A DNA stretch of 64,000 nt from Ensifer aridi (GCF_002078505.1 NZ_LUAV01000035.1:1-64000); one strand, 5' to 3'. Numbered from the stretch's first letter, positions 1-9,251 are shown. Numbers and translations: made by a program. The notes: generated from the sequence alone by a model not told the origin.

Positions 1-142
1 GTGGGAGATCTATTCCGATATAATCGGGTTGCTCCACCTGATCACTGTTAAAGGCTTTGTATGCCTCTTCCACCGCACCGATGACTTCCGTCATGCAGAT
101 TAATCTGCTTACTTCCTCTTTTTTAAGCAGTAGTATTTTCAT
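1..142 (-). CDS. Ornithine cyclodeaminase/mu-crystallin family protein, N-terminal fragment
   Basis: Reading leftwards from an ATG at 142, the first 47 residues resemble the N-terminus of the ornithine cyclodeaminase/alanine dehydrogenase/mu-crystallin family (start MKILLLKKEEV, then an Ala-Val-Glu-Glu-Ala-Tyr helix). Members are NAD(P)-dependent and act on amino acids or imines. The rest lies outside the window, so no catalytic residue can be checked. A GAGAG sequence about 8 bases before the ATG is the likely ribosome site. The DNA is clearly richer in A and T than the following genes and uses AAA and TTA codons, which suggests recent transfer. The neighbouring FAD oxidase on the same strand could share an amino-acid pathway. 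Confidence 0.6.
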   Translation of the reverse strand, partial: MKILLLKKEEVSRLICMTEVIGAVEEAYKAFNSDQVEQPDYIGIDLP

Positions 143-323
143 GCGTTAACTCTCAAACGGGATTTTGATGCTCATGTTCATTGCACGTCTCCCAGAATGC
201 ATTACCTGAATCTACGTGCGAGCATTGTGGCATCGGGTAGGCAGCAGAAAATGTCGAGTACTCCCCAAATGCACACTTTCCGATGATTCTCGCCTCCACC
301 TGCGGAAGCTAACGCTGCCTCAT

Positions 324-1649
324 CTAAAAGTCAGCGACCTTACCCCAGGCAGATTTTCGGAAGCGGTCCGGATGGTAGGGGCGGGGATCGACGATCGGCT
401 CGCTACCCGTGACGATGTCTGCGATCAAGTGGCCGGCGCCCGGACCGATACCGAAGCCGTGCCCGCTGAAACCGGCGGCGAGGATGAAACCCGGTATGGC
501 GGCGATTTCGCCGATGCCCGGCACCCCGTCAGGCGTGCTGTCGATATAGCCCGCCCATGCGGCGGCGATGCTGGTGTCCTTCAGAGCAGGCAGGAGGTCA
601 AGCGCGCGCGAATGGGTGAGGTGAATGGTGGCCTTATCGACCGCGGGATCAAGGATGCGCATGCGCTCCATTGGCGTGGGTTCGTCGAGGCGCCAGCGTG
701 CAAGCGTCTCATGGCCGGAGCGGAAGCCCTCAAGCCCCCCCGGCGCCAGGCTGCGCCAGCGTTTGACGAACATCGGCAGAAACTGCGGCGAGAACCTGAG
801 TTGCTGCGGCGTCGGGTCGACGCGGCCTCGGCCGCTGATGGCGAGCGTATAGCCGCCGTCGGCGCGGCGCGTCACCGAAACAGCGGCTGTATGCAGCGCA
901 TCCGGAAGGCCGATGGCGCCCGGCGAGACGGCAAGGATCGAAGAGCGGATGGCCGCTTGCGGAAAGCGGATGCCGAGCTGGCGGCAGAAGGAGGAGGCCC
1001 AGGCGCCGCCGGCAAGGATCGCCGTCTTCGTGCGGATGGTGCCATGCTCGGTGACGACACCGGAAAGGCTTCCGCCTTCTGTCTCTATGCCGCGGGCGGC
1101 GCAGGACTGGTGCACGGTACCGCCAAGTTTCAGGATCGCACGCGCAACCGCGGGTGCTGCGCTTGCCGGGTCGGCGGTGCCGTCGGTCGGCGAAAAGACG
1201 CCACCCCTCCATGGCTTGCCGGTTGCGCGGCCGCGCTCGGTCGCCTGGGCGCTGTCGAGCATATGGGTGGTGACGCCGACGGTCCGGGCGAAATCGCGCC
1301 AGCGTGCCCAGCCGGCCAGTTCCTCTTCGCTATCGCTGAGGTAGAGCAACCCGCAGCGGCGGAAATCGGTGTCCTCGCCGCTCTCGGCGGCGAAACGCTC
1401 CCAAAGATCGAGGCTCTTCGTCGCCATCGGCAATTCGCGGGCGTCCCGGTTCTGCTGGCGGCACCAACCCCAGTTGCGGCTCGACTGCTCGGCGCCGATC
1501 CGTCCCTTCTCGACGAGCGCGACCTTCAGTCCGCGGCGGGCAAGGTAATAGGCCGCAAACACGCCGACAATGCCGCCGCCGATCACTACGGCATCGGCGG
1601 CGTCGGGCAGCTCCGGCGTTGTGTCGACGAGTTTCAGCGGTGCGGGCAT
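324..1649 (-). CDS. FAD-dependent oxidoreductase of the DAO family
   Basis: This 441-residue protein is a cytoplasmic flavoenzyme of the D-amino-acid oxidase (DAO) superfamily, which oxidises amines or amino acids to imines. The N-terminal dinucleotide fold is clear: VIGGGIVG at about residues 22-29, with an acidic residue ending strand 2 (VALVEKG). The SSRNWGW motif near residue 57 and the C-terminal GFSGHGFGIGPGAG match the glycine-oxidase/DadA/PuuB group. Length is normal. The ATG at 1649 follows GGAG at good spacing. An Lrp/AsnC regulator is divergent 234 bases away, a common arrangement in which the regulator controls the amino-acid enzyme. The substrate cannot be told from sequence. Confidence 0.85.
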   Translation of the reverse strand: MPAPLKLVDTTPELPDAADAVVIGGGIVGVFAAYYLARRGLKVALVEKGRIGAEQSSRNWGWCRQQNRDARELPMATKSLDLWERFAAESGEDTDFRRCGLLYLSDSEEELAGWARWRDFARTVGVTTHMLDSAQATERGRATGKPWRGGVFSPTDGTADPASAAPAVARAILKLGGTVHQSCAARGIETEGGSLSGVVTEHGTIRTKTAILAGGAWASSFCRQLGIRFPQAAIRSSILAVSPGAIGLPDALHTAAVSVTRRADGGYTLAISGRGRVDPTPQQLRFSPQFLPMFVKRWRSLAPGGLEGFRSGHETLARWRLDEPTPMERMRILDPAVDKATIHLTHSRALDLLPALKDTSIAAAWAGYIDSTPDGVPGIGEIAAIPGFILAAGFSGHGFGIGPGAGHLIADIVTGSEPIVDPRPYHPDRFRKSAWGKVADF

Positions 1650-1883
1650 GGTCGGTCTCCGTTATGAGTGCAGTCTACAGATTCTATTGGCTCGTCGCTG
1701 CCGGAGACCGGCGGCCCGGCAGCAGAAGATTCTGTCTTGCCGGAGGATCACAGTCCTTCCTGCTTAGGGCGAACGAGCGAAACGGAATCGACACGTGACG
1801 GCAATGTGTTAGGGTCATCGTCGGGAACATCGCGGCATAATCTGCTGCGGCTCGGACCTCACAACCGCGGGGAGGCGCGTGCG

Positions 1884-2360
1884 ATGAAACTCGACCGGAT
1901 CGACATCAAGATTCTGTACGAACTGCAGAAGAATGGCCGCATCACCAATGTGGAACTCGCCGAGCTGGTCAATCTCTCGCCGAGCCCTTGCCTGATGCGG
2001 GTGAAGAAGCTGCAGTCGGAGGGCTATATCGAGGGCTATTCGGCGCAGATCAACGTCAGCAAGCTCGGGCAGACCCTGACGGTCTTCACCGAGATCACGC
2101 TGAAGAACCACCGCCAGATCGACTTCGCCCGCTTCCTTGCGGCGATAGAGAAGGTCGACCAGGTGATCGAGTGCCATCTGGTGTCCGGCGGCTACGACTA
2201 TCTCCTGAAATTCGTCACGGCCGGGATCGGCGAATACCAGACGATCATGGAGCGCCTCACCGACATGGACGTGGGCATCGACAAATATTTCAGCTTCGTC
2301 GTGCTGAAGTCGCCGATCGTCAAGGCGCACATGCCGCTGACCAGCCTGTTTCGGGTGTAG
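1884..2360 (+). CDS. Lrp/AsnC family transcriptional regulator
   Basis: This 158-residue protein has the two-domain Lrp/AsnC layout: an N-terminal winged helix-turn-helix (about residues 5-60, recognition helix around LSPSPCLMRVKKL) and a C-terminal RAM ligand-binding domain (about 70-145). Members form octamers and respond to amino acids. The ATG at 1884 was chosen because GGGGAGG lies 8 bases upstream and the family begins at this point; an open frame continues upstream to 1668 but has no family similarity. It is transcribed away from the FAD oxidase at 324-1649, so it most likely controls that gene and itself. Confidence 0.92.
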   Translation: MKLDRIDIKILYELQKNGRITNVELAELVNLSPSPCLMRVKKLQSEGYIEGYSAQINVSKLGQTLTVFTEITLKNHRQIDFARFLAAIEKVDQVIECHLVSGGYDYLLKFVTAGIGEYQTIMERLTDMDVGIDKYFSFVVLKSPIVKAHMPLTSLFRV

Positions 2361-2369
2361 AGCTAGGCT

Positions 2370-2840
2370 GTGTTGACAAAGTGGCGAATTACGTCGGACC
2401 GTTCCTCGACCTTCCACCGACCGGCACCGCGATCAAACCATGCAAGTATCTACCCCCAAGAGGCTTTTCCCGAGTTAGGAACTGTCGCAAACCCTGCGGT
2501 GCTCTATGATGGGAACGACGCTTTCGTGTGCTATGAAGCCTCTATGCGCTCGGGAGGCGGCAACGTAGTGCTCAAATTCGGAGGCGTTATCGATTTCCGA
2601 ATAACACCCATGAACGTTGATGGCCTGAAAGAGTGCAGGTATCCGGTCAATCCATGGACTTTCAATGAGGTTATTGGCGGTGAAGAGACAGTCAAATGGC
2701 AGGCCCTCAACCCACGACTTTGGCTTATGTCTTTCAATGACGTCCTGATCGAAGTTCTTTTCTGCGAGACGGTTTCTCTTATCAGCCGCGACGCGAGAGG
2801 ACGGGCGCAACATAGAACGCTGATTGACGTTCTGCGCTGA
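2370..2840 (+). CDS. Conserved-looking hypothetical protein, possibly frameshifted at its N-terminus
   Basis: The frame from a GTG at 2370 gives 156 residues. From AFPELG onward (about residue 34) the composition and hydrophobic pattern look like a real soluble protein (NVVLKFGGVIDFRITPMNV, then WLMSFNDVLIEVLF); before that point it looks like non-coding sequence. No ribosome site precedes 2370. An ATG at 2440 in another frame gives MQVSTPKRLFP and would join the good frame through a one-base change in the run at 2467-2473. The stretch is less GC-rich than its surroundings. I do not recognise a function. The following bases to 3060 hold nothing I can support. Confidence 0.45.
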   Translation: MLTKWRITSDRSSTFHRPAPRSNHASIYPQEAFPELGTVANPAVLYDGNDAFVCYEASMRSGGGNVVLKFGGVIDFRITPMNVDGLKECRYPVNPWTFNEVIGGEETVKWQALNPRLWLMSFNDVLIEVLFCETVSLISRDARGRAQHRTLIDVLR

Positions 2841-3060
2841 TTAAAAGCTAACAGCGTCGCATGCTAGTTGGGCTTGGGATTCTCAAATCTGCGAGAACAT
2901 GATTCAAAGCTGCCCTTTGGAGGTTGCTTTGGCACGAGTCGATTTTTGCGCGACGAGGAATGGCGGCATACTCATGAAAGGCTGCGCCGCGTCGCCAGTT
3001 CTGCTTCTTTGTGGCGGGAAGCGGCATGCGCTCTTCTGAGCCGTTGGGCGAGATGCCGCC

Positions 3061-4719
3061 TCAACGCCGACAATAGGCCCTAACAAGCTCCGGGTCCTGC
3101 TCGAGGCCATCGAGCCAGGTGGGATCGAGCTTCGGCACCGACGAGAAGAGCAACTGCGAATAGGGGTGGTGCGGTGCCTTGACCTTGGCCGGAGTGATGT
3201 CCTCAACCTTTCTGCCGCCATACATCACGACGATCTCGTCGCAGATTGCCTCCACCACGGAGAGGTCGTGGCTGATGAAAATGTAAGAGAGACCGAGCTC
3301 GCGCTGCAATTCCTTCAGCAGCTCGATCACGGCGGCGGCGACCACCGTGTCGAGCGCCGAAGTGATCTCGTCGCAAAGGATCAGCTTCGGATCGGCGGCA
3401 AGCGCCCGGGCGAAGTTGACGCGCTGCTTCTGGCCGCCGGAAAGCTCGGCCGGCCGGCGATGACGCAGGTTGCGAGGCAGGCGTACCATGTCGAGCAACT
3501 CGTCGATGCGGACGCTGCGGGCCTTCGCGTTCATGCCATGATAGAACACGAGGGGCCGATCCAGAATGTCCTCGACGGACTTCGCCGGATTGAGGGCGGT
3601 GTCGGCATATTGAAAGACGATCTGCATTTCGCGCAGTTGGTCGCGCGTGCGCTCGCGGGCGCTGCGGCCGAGTTCCTTGCCGTCGAAGACGATCTTCCCG
3701 ACGGCAGCCGGCAATATGCCGGCAATGGCGCGGGCGAGCGTCGACTTGCCGCAACCCGACTCGCCGATGATGCCGAGGTTGCGCCCCTTCTCCACCTTGA
3801 GGCTCACATCTTCGACGGCGCGCACGAGCGGCAAGCCATCGGTTTGGGATGGACCGTATCCGGCGACCAGGTTTTCGATCTTCAGAAGCGGAGCCGGTGC
3901 GGTCCCGGCTGCGTCGGCAGCCTCCCGGGGCTTTGGTTCGAAGGCCGAGAGGAGTTCGCGCGTATAGGGGTGCTTGGCGTTCGAGAGGATTTCCTCGGTG
4001 GTGCCGACCTCCTGTACTTCGCCGCCCTTCAATACGACGATGCGGTCCGCGATCTGGGCGACCACCGCGAGGTCATGGGAGACATAGACGCCGGCGATGC
4101 CGCCCTTCTTCATTACCGACTTGAAGGCGCGCAGCACCTCTATTTGCGTGGTGACGTCAAGCGCCGTTGTCGGCTCGTCGAAGATGACGAGCTTAGGATC
4201 ACCGATAAGCGCCATGGCGGCGGAAAGACGTTGCAACTGGCCACCGGAGACCTGGTGCGGATAGCGGCTGCCGATCGTCTCGGGCTCGGGTAGCGACAGC
4301 GCGCGGAAGAGTTCGACGGCGCGGGCGCGCGCCTCGTCCGGCGACATGAGCCCGTGGATGCGGGTGACCTCTATCACCTGGTCCATGATCGTGGCGGCCG
4401 GATTGAATGCGGCTGCAGCGGATTGCGGAACATAGGTGACCTCGGTGCCGCGCACCCTCGCGCGCTGTTTTTCGCTGAGGGTCATCATATCCTTTCCAGC
4501 CACCGAGACGCTGCCGCCGGCGATGCGACAGCCCGGACGGGCATATCCCATCAGCGTCAGCGCTATCGTCGTCTTGCCAGAGCCGCTTTCGCCGATCAGC
4601 GCGACGATCTCGCCGTCGGCGATATCGACGCTGACGCCTTTGATGATCTCGACACGGCGGCCGGAATCGGTGGTGGCTTCGACCTTCAGGTCACGGATTT
4701 CTACGAGATTGGCCATCAT
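3061..4719 (-). CDS. Fused double ATP-binding protein of a peptide-type ABC importer (DppD-DppF-like)
   Basis: One 552-residue chain carries both nucleotide-binding domains of an oligopeptide-class ABC importer. Domain 1 has Walker A GESGSGKTT near residue 42, signature VSGGQLQRL and Walker B VIFDEPT. Domain 2 has GESGCGKST, signature LSGGQKQRV and Walker B LILCDEIT, where the usual Pro after Glu is Ile. Each domain ends in the region typical of Opp/Dpp ATPases, with a variable linker near residues 265-290. The start ATG at 4719 overlaps the stop of the permease gene by four bases (ATGA), indicating translational coupling. It powers the two permeases and binding protein encoded upstream in the same operon. 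Confidence 0.93.
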   Translation of the reverse strand: MMANLVEIRDLKVEATTDSGRRVEIIKGVSVDIADGEIVALIGESGSGKTTIALTLMGYARPGCRIAGGSVSVAGKDMMTLSEKQRARVRGTEVTYVPQSAAAAFNPAATIMDQVIEVTRIHGLMSPDEARARAVELFRALSLPEPETIGSRYPHQVSGGQLQRLSAAMALIGDPKLVIFDEPTTALDVTTQIEVLRAFKSVMKKGGIAGVYVSHDLAVVAQIADRIVVLKGGEVQEVGTTEEILSNAKHPYTRELLSAFEPKPREAADAAGTAPAPLLKIENLVAGYGPSQTDGLPLVRAVEDVSLKVEKGRNLGIIGESGCGKSTLARAIAGILPAAVGKIVFDGKELGRSARERTRDQLREMQIVFQYADTALNPAKSVEDILDRPLVFYHGMNAKARSVRIDELLDMVRLPRNLRHRRPAELSGGQKQRVNFARALAADPKLILCDEITSALDTVVAAAVIELLKELQRELGLSYIFISHDLSVVEAICDEIVVMYGGRKVEDITPAKVKAPHHPYSQLLFSSVPKLDPTWLDGLEQDPELVRAYCRR

Positions 4720-5579
4720 TCGCTCCGATCGCGGATCTTCTGCGGCAGGTTGTCGATCAGCAGGTTGACGCTGATCGTGAGGCTGGCAATGGCGAGCGAC
4801 GGGAACATCACCGCCGGCGCGCCGAAGGGCAGGCCGCCGATGTTCTCGCGAACGAGCGCCCCCCAGTCCGCATAGGGCGGCTGGACGCCGAGGCCGAGGA
4901 AGGAGAGGCCGGAGAGCAAGAGGACGATGAAGACGAAGCGGATCCCGAGGTCGGCAAGAACCGGGCCGATGATGTTCGGCAGAATCTCCGAGCGGATGAG
5001 ATAAAGCGTGCTCTCGCCGCGGATACGAGCCACAGTGATGAAATCCATCGCATTGATGTTGACGGCAAGGGCTCGGGCGAAGCGGTAGGCGCCAGGTATG
5101 TAAATGATCGACAGCGTCAGGATCAGCACCGGAATCGAGGAGCCGACGGCGGCGACCACGACGAGGCCGAAGAGCTTGCTCGGGATCGAATTGAGGGCGT
5201 CGAGGAAGCGGCTCAAGAGCGTGTCGAGCCAACCGCCGGCGACCGCCGCGATCATGCCAAGGACCACACCGCTGAAACAGGCGATGGTGACTGCCGCAAG
5301 CGAGATGCCGACCGTGTAGCGGGCACCCATCAGAATCCGCGAAAGCATGTCGCGGCCGAGATAGTCGGAGCCGAGCCAGAAGTCGCGGCTCATCGGGCCG
5401 AAGTAATCGAGGTCGGCGATTTCCCCGACCGGGTAGGGAATGATCAGCGGCGCGAAGATCGCGACGAGCGCCCAGCAAAGGATAATCGAAAGGCCAACCA
5501 TCCCGACGATATTGAAGCGATAGCCGAGCCGGATTCCGGAAATCCGGGCAGCCTTGGTCTCAGAATGGGTCATTGTCAT
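4716..5579 (-). CDS. ABC transporter permease, DppC-like
   Basis: This 287-residue inner-membrane protein is the second permease of the dipeptide/nickel-type ABC importer. It has an N-terminal cytoplasmic tail and a first helix (about residues 25-47). The extracellular segment carries the family motif SDYLGRDMLSRILMGAR, followed by the five-helix BPD_transp_1 domain. The coupling loop (VARIRGESTLYLIRSEILPN) contacts the ATPase. It overlaps the upstream DppB-like gene by four bases and the downstream ATPase gene by four bases, so the three are co-translated. An in-frame ATG at 5573 is an alternative start. Confidence 0.93.
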   Translation of the reverse strand: MTMTHSETKAARISGIRLGYRFNIVGMVGLSIILCWALVAIFAPLIIPYPVGEIADLDYFGPMSRDFWLGSDYLGRDMLSRILMGARYTVGISLAAVTIACFSGVVLGMIAAVAGGWLDTLLSRFLDALNSIPSKLFGLVVVAAVGSSIPVLILTLSIIYIPGAYRFARALAVNINAMDFITVARIRGESTLYLIRSEILPNIIGPVLADLGIRFVFIVLLLSGLSFLGLGVQPPYADWGALVRENIGGLPFGAPAVMFPSLAIASLTISVNLLIDNLPQKIRDRSE

Positions 5580-6526
5580 CGTAGCCTCGGATTGGAAAGG
5601 ATGGCGATGATGTCGGCCGTCGTGATCAGGAGCAGGTAGCCGAGACAGAAGATCATCGCGCAGCTTTGGATCAACGGCAGATCGCGGGTGGAGACAGCAT
5701 CGACCATCAGCTTGGCAATACCGGGATAGTTGAAGATCGTCTCGACGATAATTACGCCGCCGAGCAGATAGGAGAGCGAAAGCGCGACCGCATTGACGAT
5801 CGGCCCGAGAGCATTTGGCAGCGCATGGCGAAACACCATGCGCGGCCGGGAGGCGCCCTTGAGCAGCGCCATCTCCACATAGGGCGTGTTGAGCGTCTCG
5901 ATTACTGCCGCGCGGGTCATACGGATCATCTGAGCCGAGATGACGAAGGTGAGCGTGATCACCGGCATGGCATAGATGCGCAGCAGATCGGTGAGCGACG
6001 TCACCTCATTGGCGAAGGAGAGCGCCGGCAGCCATTTCAAATAGACGGCGAAGATCAGCACGGCTGAGGTCGCTATCATGAATTCCGGCACGGAGATGAC
6101 GCCGATCGTCAGTACCGTGACGATGCGGTCGTAGAGCGAGCCGCGCAGCATCGCCGCGGTGATGCCGAGCGTGAGTGCTATCGGCACAGAAAAGAGGGCG
6201 GTGACGCCGGCGAGCTGCAGCGTGTTGACAAAGCGCCCGCCAATCAGATCTGCGACCGGCATCTCGTTGGCATAGGATGTGCCGAGGTCGCCTTGCAGCA
6301 AACCGACGATCCAGCGCAGGAAACGCAAGATCGCCGGCTCGTCGAGGTGCATCGCCTTGCGCAGGCCCTCGACAGCCTCCGGCGTGGCGGCCTGGCCAAG
6401 CAGGATCGACGCGGTGTCCCCCGGCAGGAGCGTCGTCGCGAAGAAGACGGCGAAGGAGACGATCACCAAGGTGATCACGGCGATGAGCAATCTGCTCAGC
6501 ACAAGGGATAGGACCCGGTTGTTCAC
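5576..6526 (-). CDS. ABC transporter permease, DppB-like
   Basis: This 316-residue protein is the first permease of the importer. It shows the family features: an N-terminal helix followed by FFATTLLPGDTA, the cytoplasmic-loop motif DLGTSYANEMPV, and a coupling motif around KGASRPRMVFRHALPNAL near residues 220-240. About six membrane helices are expected. The start codon is GTG at 6526, preceded by AGGGAGC; no ATG in this frame fits the family N-terminus. It sits 87 bases downstream of the binding-protein gene and overlaps the DppC-like gene, forming a single operon read leftwards. Confidence 0.93.
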   Translation of the reverse strand: MNNRVLSLVLSRLLIAVITLVIVSFAVFFATTLLPGDTASILLGQAATPEAVEGLRKAMHLDEPAILRFLRWIVGLLQGDLGTSYANEMPVADLIGGRFVNTLQLAGVTALFSVPIALTLGITAAMLRGSLYDRIVTVLTIGVISVPEFMIATSAVLIFAVYLKWLPALSFANEVTSLTDLLRIYAMPVITLTFVISAQMIRMTRAAVIETLNTPYVEMALLKGASRPRMVFRHALPNALGPIVNAVALSLSYLLGGVIIVETIFNYPGIAKLMVDAVSTRDLPLIQSCAMIFCLGYLLLITTADIIAILSNPRLR

Positions 6527-6613
6527 GGCGCTCCCTTTCGGCTTTCAAGACAGGTTCAAACTATGCCGAGGGGCCGCAGCGATGCGGCTGCAGCCCCAAG
6601 CCCAGTTGCTCAA

Positions 6614-8224
6614 TCAGGCTTCGAGCCAGACATATTCCGCAAAAGCATAGCCCATCTGCCCGCCAAGCGGATTGGCTTCCAGGCCCTTGAGCTTGGCGGT
6701 GATCGCGTCGACGTTGGAGATATAGGCTGGGATGATGGTGCCAGCCTCATTGGCGACCATCACCTGCATCTCATTATAGATCGCCCTGCGCTTCTCCTGG
6801 TCGAGCGAGCCGCGCGCCTCGATCAGCATCTTATCGAATTTCTCCGACTTGTATTGGCTCTCGTTCCATGGAGCCTCCGAGGCGTAAAGCAGCGAGAACA
6901 GGATATCCGGCGTCGGACGCGGGTTGATATTGCCGAAGTGGACCGGCGCCTGCAGCCAGTAATTATCCCAGTAACCGTCGGCGGGAACGCGCTGGACATC
7001 GAGCTTCAAGCCGATCTCGGCAGCGGAGGCCTGGATGATCATCGCCATATCGATCGCGGAGTTCGCTGCATCGGAGGCAATCACCGGTATCGACTGGCCG
7101 AGCACGCCGGCCTTCTCGAAGTGGAACTTGGCCTTCTCGGGATCAAAGGCGCGCGGCTTCAGCTCGGCATTATGGTAGAAGTTGGCGGGGGAAACCGGCT
7201 GGTCGTTGCCGACTTCACCCAAGCCCCGCAGCGCCGATTTGACGATCTGCTCGCGGTTGACGATGTACTTCATGCCTTCGACGAAGTCCCGCTTGCTGCC
7301 GGGTTCCATATCCAGCCGCATGTTGAGGTTGGTGTAGCTGCCGGAGGTCGTCTTCGAGAGCACGAAGCCGTCGCCCTGGCTCTCGACCAAGCGCATGGAG
7401 CGCGGATTGATCGTGGCGGCGAGGTGGATGTCGCCGGACAAGAGCGCATTCACCCGAGAACTGTCGTCGCTGATCGCGAAATACTCGAAGGAATCGACGT
7501 TCGGTCCGGACTTCCAGTAGTTCTTGTTCTTGATGCCGACGGAGCGCACGCCGGGCTCGAAGACTTCTCTCACGAAAGCGCCGGTGCCGTTCCCTTTTGA
7601 GAAGTCGGTGGTCCCGTCGGCGACGATCATGAAGTGGTGCATCGAGAGGATAGTCGGCAGGTCAGCATTCGGATTGGCAAGCGTGATCTCGACGGTCTCT
7701 TTGTCGACCGCCTTGAAGCCGGTCATCTGCGCGGCGATCTTCGCCACCTTCGAGCCGACGGACGGGTCGAGATGGCGCTTCAGCGAGAAGATCACATCGT
7801 CGGCTGTCAGCGGCTTGCCGTCATGGAAGGTGACGCCCTTCCTCAGCTTGACGGTCCAGGTCTTCGCATCCTGAGTTTCGATCGCTTCGGCCAGCTCCAT
7901 CTGCGGCGTGCCGCTCTTATCGAGGAAGGTGAGGCGGTTATAGAAGGAGCAGCAGCGGACATAGTCGGTGGAGAGCGATGCCTTGGCTGGGTCGAGCGTG
8001 TCGGCGGTCGAGGATGACCAGCCGGCCGCCTTGAGCGCGCCGCCGGAGACCGGTGTTGCCGCAACCGCATTACCGGCTCGGCCGAGCACCAGGCTGCCGG
8101 CGGAGAGGGCGACACCGCCCGCGAGCATCATCTGCAGCAGTTCGCGTCGCGTCGCGCCGCGACGAATGGCGTTTTCGACCATAGCGTCGTCGGATCTGGT
8201 CCAATTGGTGATCTTGTCGTTCAT
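6614..8224 (-). CDS. Periplasmic substrate-binding protein of the ABC importer (SBP_bac_5 family)
   Basis: This 536-residue protein belongs to the oligopeptide/nickel-binding family (SBP_bac_5) and would capture the ligand for the permeases at 4716-6526. The N-terminus carries a Tat-like twin-arginine stretch (TRRELLQMM at about 25-33), a hydrophobic segment and an Ala-rich cleavage region near residue 55, so export in folded form is likely. The family motif KLRKGVTFHDGKPLTADDVIF lies near residues 125-145. ATG 8224 has AAGGGG about 6 bases upstream; longer open frames start without a ribosome site. The family binds peptides, opines, amines or metals. The surrounding amine-processing genes favour a nitrogen-containing organic ligand. 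Confidence 0.92.
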   Translation of the reverse strand: MNDKITNWTRSDDAMVENAIRRGATRRELLQMMLAGGVALSAGSLVLGRAGNAVAATPVSGGALKAAGWSSSTADTLDPAKASLSTDYVRCCSFYNRLTFLDKSGTPQMELAEAIETQDAKTWTVKLRKGVTFHDGKPLTADDVIFSLKRHLDPSVGSKVAKIAAQMTGFKAVDKETVEITLANPNADLPTILSMHHFMIVADGTTDFSKGNGTGAFVREVFEPGVRSVGIKNKNYWKSGPNVDSFEYFAISDDSSRVNALLSGDIHLAATINPRSMRLVESQGDGFVLSKTTSGSYTNLNMRLDMEPGSKRDFVEGMKYIVNREQIVKSALRGLGEVGNDQPVSPANFYHNAELKPRAFDPEKAKFHFEKAGVLGQSIPVIASDAANSAIDMAMIIQASAAEIGLKLDVQRVPADGYWDNYWLQAPVHFGNINPRPTPDILFSLLYASEAPWNESQYKSEKFDKMLIEARGSLDQEKRRAIYNEMQVMVANEAGTIIPAYISNVDAITAKLKGLEANPLGGQMGYAFAEYVWLEA

Positions 8225-8294
8225 GTCATTCCCCTTTTCGTCTGTTGGCGGGTTGCCCTTCTTCCGTGGGCTTGGACCCGATCCGGTGAACTGG

Positions 8295-9008
8295 TCAGCT
8301 GCGTGCGACGGCCACGGCATCGGCAAGGCCGGCCATGGAGGTGAAGTGGTAATCGGGCTCGGTGAATTCGGCGGGCTCGATCGTGCCGCCATAGCCCTTC
8401 TGGGCGTGGCGACGCTCGATCCAGCAATTGGTCAGCCCGAGTTTTCGGGAGATGCCGATGTCGTGGTATTGACTCTGGGCGACATGCAGGATGTCGTCTT
8501 TTGAATTTCCTTCCGAGTCCACGAACGCGAAGACCTTCTCGAAGAAGACGGGGTCCGGTTTCTCAGTACCGGTATCGTCGGCCGTAAAGGCGGCGTAAAA
8601 GGGGTTGCCCAGCTCCTTGGCGAAGAAATCGAAGGCCCAGCGACGGGCATTGGTCATCGCGATGAGGCGGTAACCCTTGGCAAGGCGCGCCAGCGCCTCG
8701 GCGCTGTCAGCAAAACCCTTCCAGTTCTTCGCGGAGTCCCTGAAACGTTGCCCGTGTTTTCGTTCCGTTGGCAGGCCAAGCTTCGGAGCGATTTCAAGAT
8801 AGACCCGTACGAGATCGTCCGGGAAGAGGTCGGCGTCCTTGGAGTAGCGCGCCGCGCGGTAAAGGCCGAGCGCTTCCTCGCCATCGATCGCGATACCTGC
8901 CTCGGCGGCAATCTCTGAGAGGCAGTCCTTGAGGCCAGCCTCGAAGTCGATCAGCGTGCCGACGACGTCGAAAGTCATGTACTTGAATTCCGGAAGGCTC
9001 TTGCGCAC
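8295..9008 (-). CDS. HAD superfamily hydrolase, haloacid dehalogenase type II-like
   Basis: This 237-residue protein has the HAD fold. The nucleophile motif is TFDVVGTLIDF near residue 15, motif II is AMTNA near 130, motif III is the Lys in EKPDP near 160, and motif IV is the Asp of QSQYHDI near 183. It groups with 2-haloacid dehalogenase type II proteins by length and cap, but the Ser-Ser-Asn segment needed for dehalogenation is replaced by AQSQY, so phosphatase or other activity is at least as likely. GTG 9008 was chosen because GGGGA lies 5-9 bases upstream. It lies between the binding protein and the aminotransferase, all on one strand. Confidence 0.82.
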   Translation of the reverse strand: MRKSLPEFKYMTFDVVGTLIDFEAGLKDCLSEIAAEAGIAIDGEEALGLYRAARYSKDADLFPDDLVRVYLEIAPKLGLPTERKHGQRFRDSAKNWKGFADSAEALARLAKGYRLIAMTNARRWAFDFFAKELGNPFYAAFTADDTGTEKPDPVFFEKVFAFVDSEGNSKDDILHVAQSQYHDIGISRKLGLTNCWIERRHAQKGYGGTIEPAEFTEPDYHFTSMAGLADAVAVARS

Positions 9009-9251
9009 GTCAATTCCCCAGTTTTCGGGCGCTCGCTCGGGAGCACCGGCTTCGTGAAGAAGATTATTCTGTTCCCGGCGGCGGGTGATTTTTCCCGCTC
9101 TTGGTGAAAAGGCCCGCATTTGCTGGGATCCGGCCCTTTTCCTTGATTTGAGTTTGGCACTTGTGCCGCGCGGAAGTGTCCGAAAAGACATTCTGGAGCG
9201 GCACAAAATTCCGAATATGACGTTTTCACGATATATCGCGTCCCGTCACCG

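Noticed and set aside
2475..2813. Gene on the - strand opposite the 2370 frame
   Set aside because: Its composition is less protein-like than the + strand reading and it has no ribosome site or known motif.
3061..5478. An 805-residue ABC ATPase
   Set aside because: The first 253 residues are an out-of-frame reading of the permease gene. The four-base overlap at 4716-4719 marks the true start.
8295..9008. True 2-haloacid dehalogenase
   Set aside because: The catalytic Ser-Ser-Asn segment is replaced, so only the superfamily name is kept.
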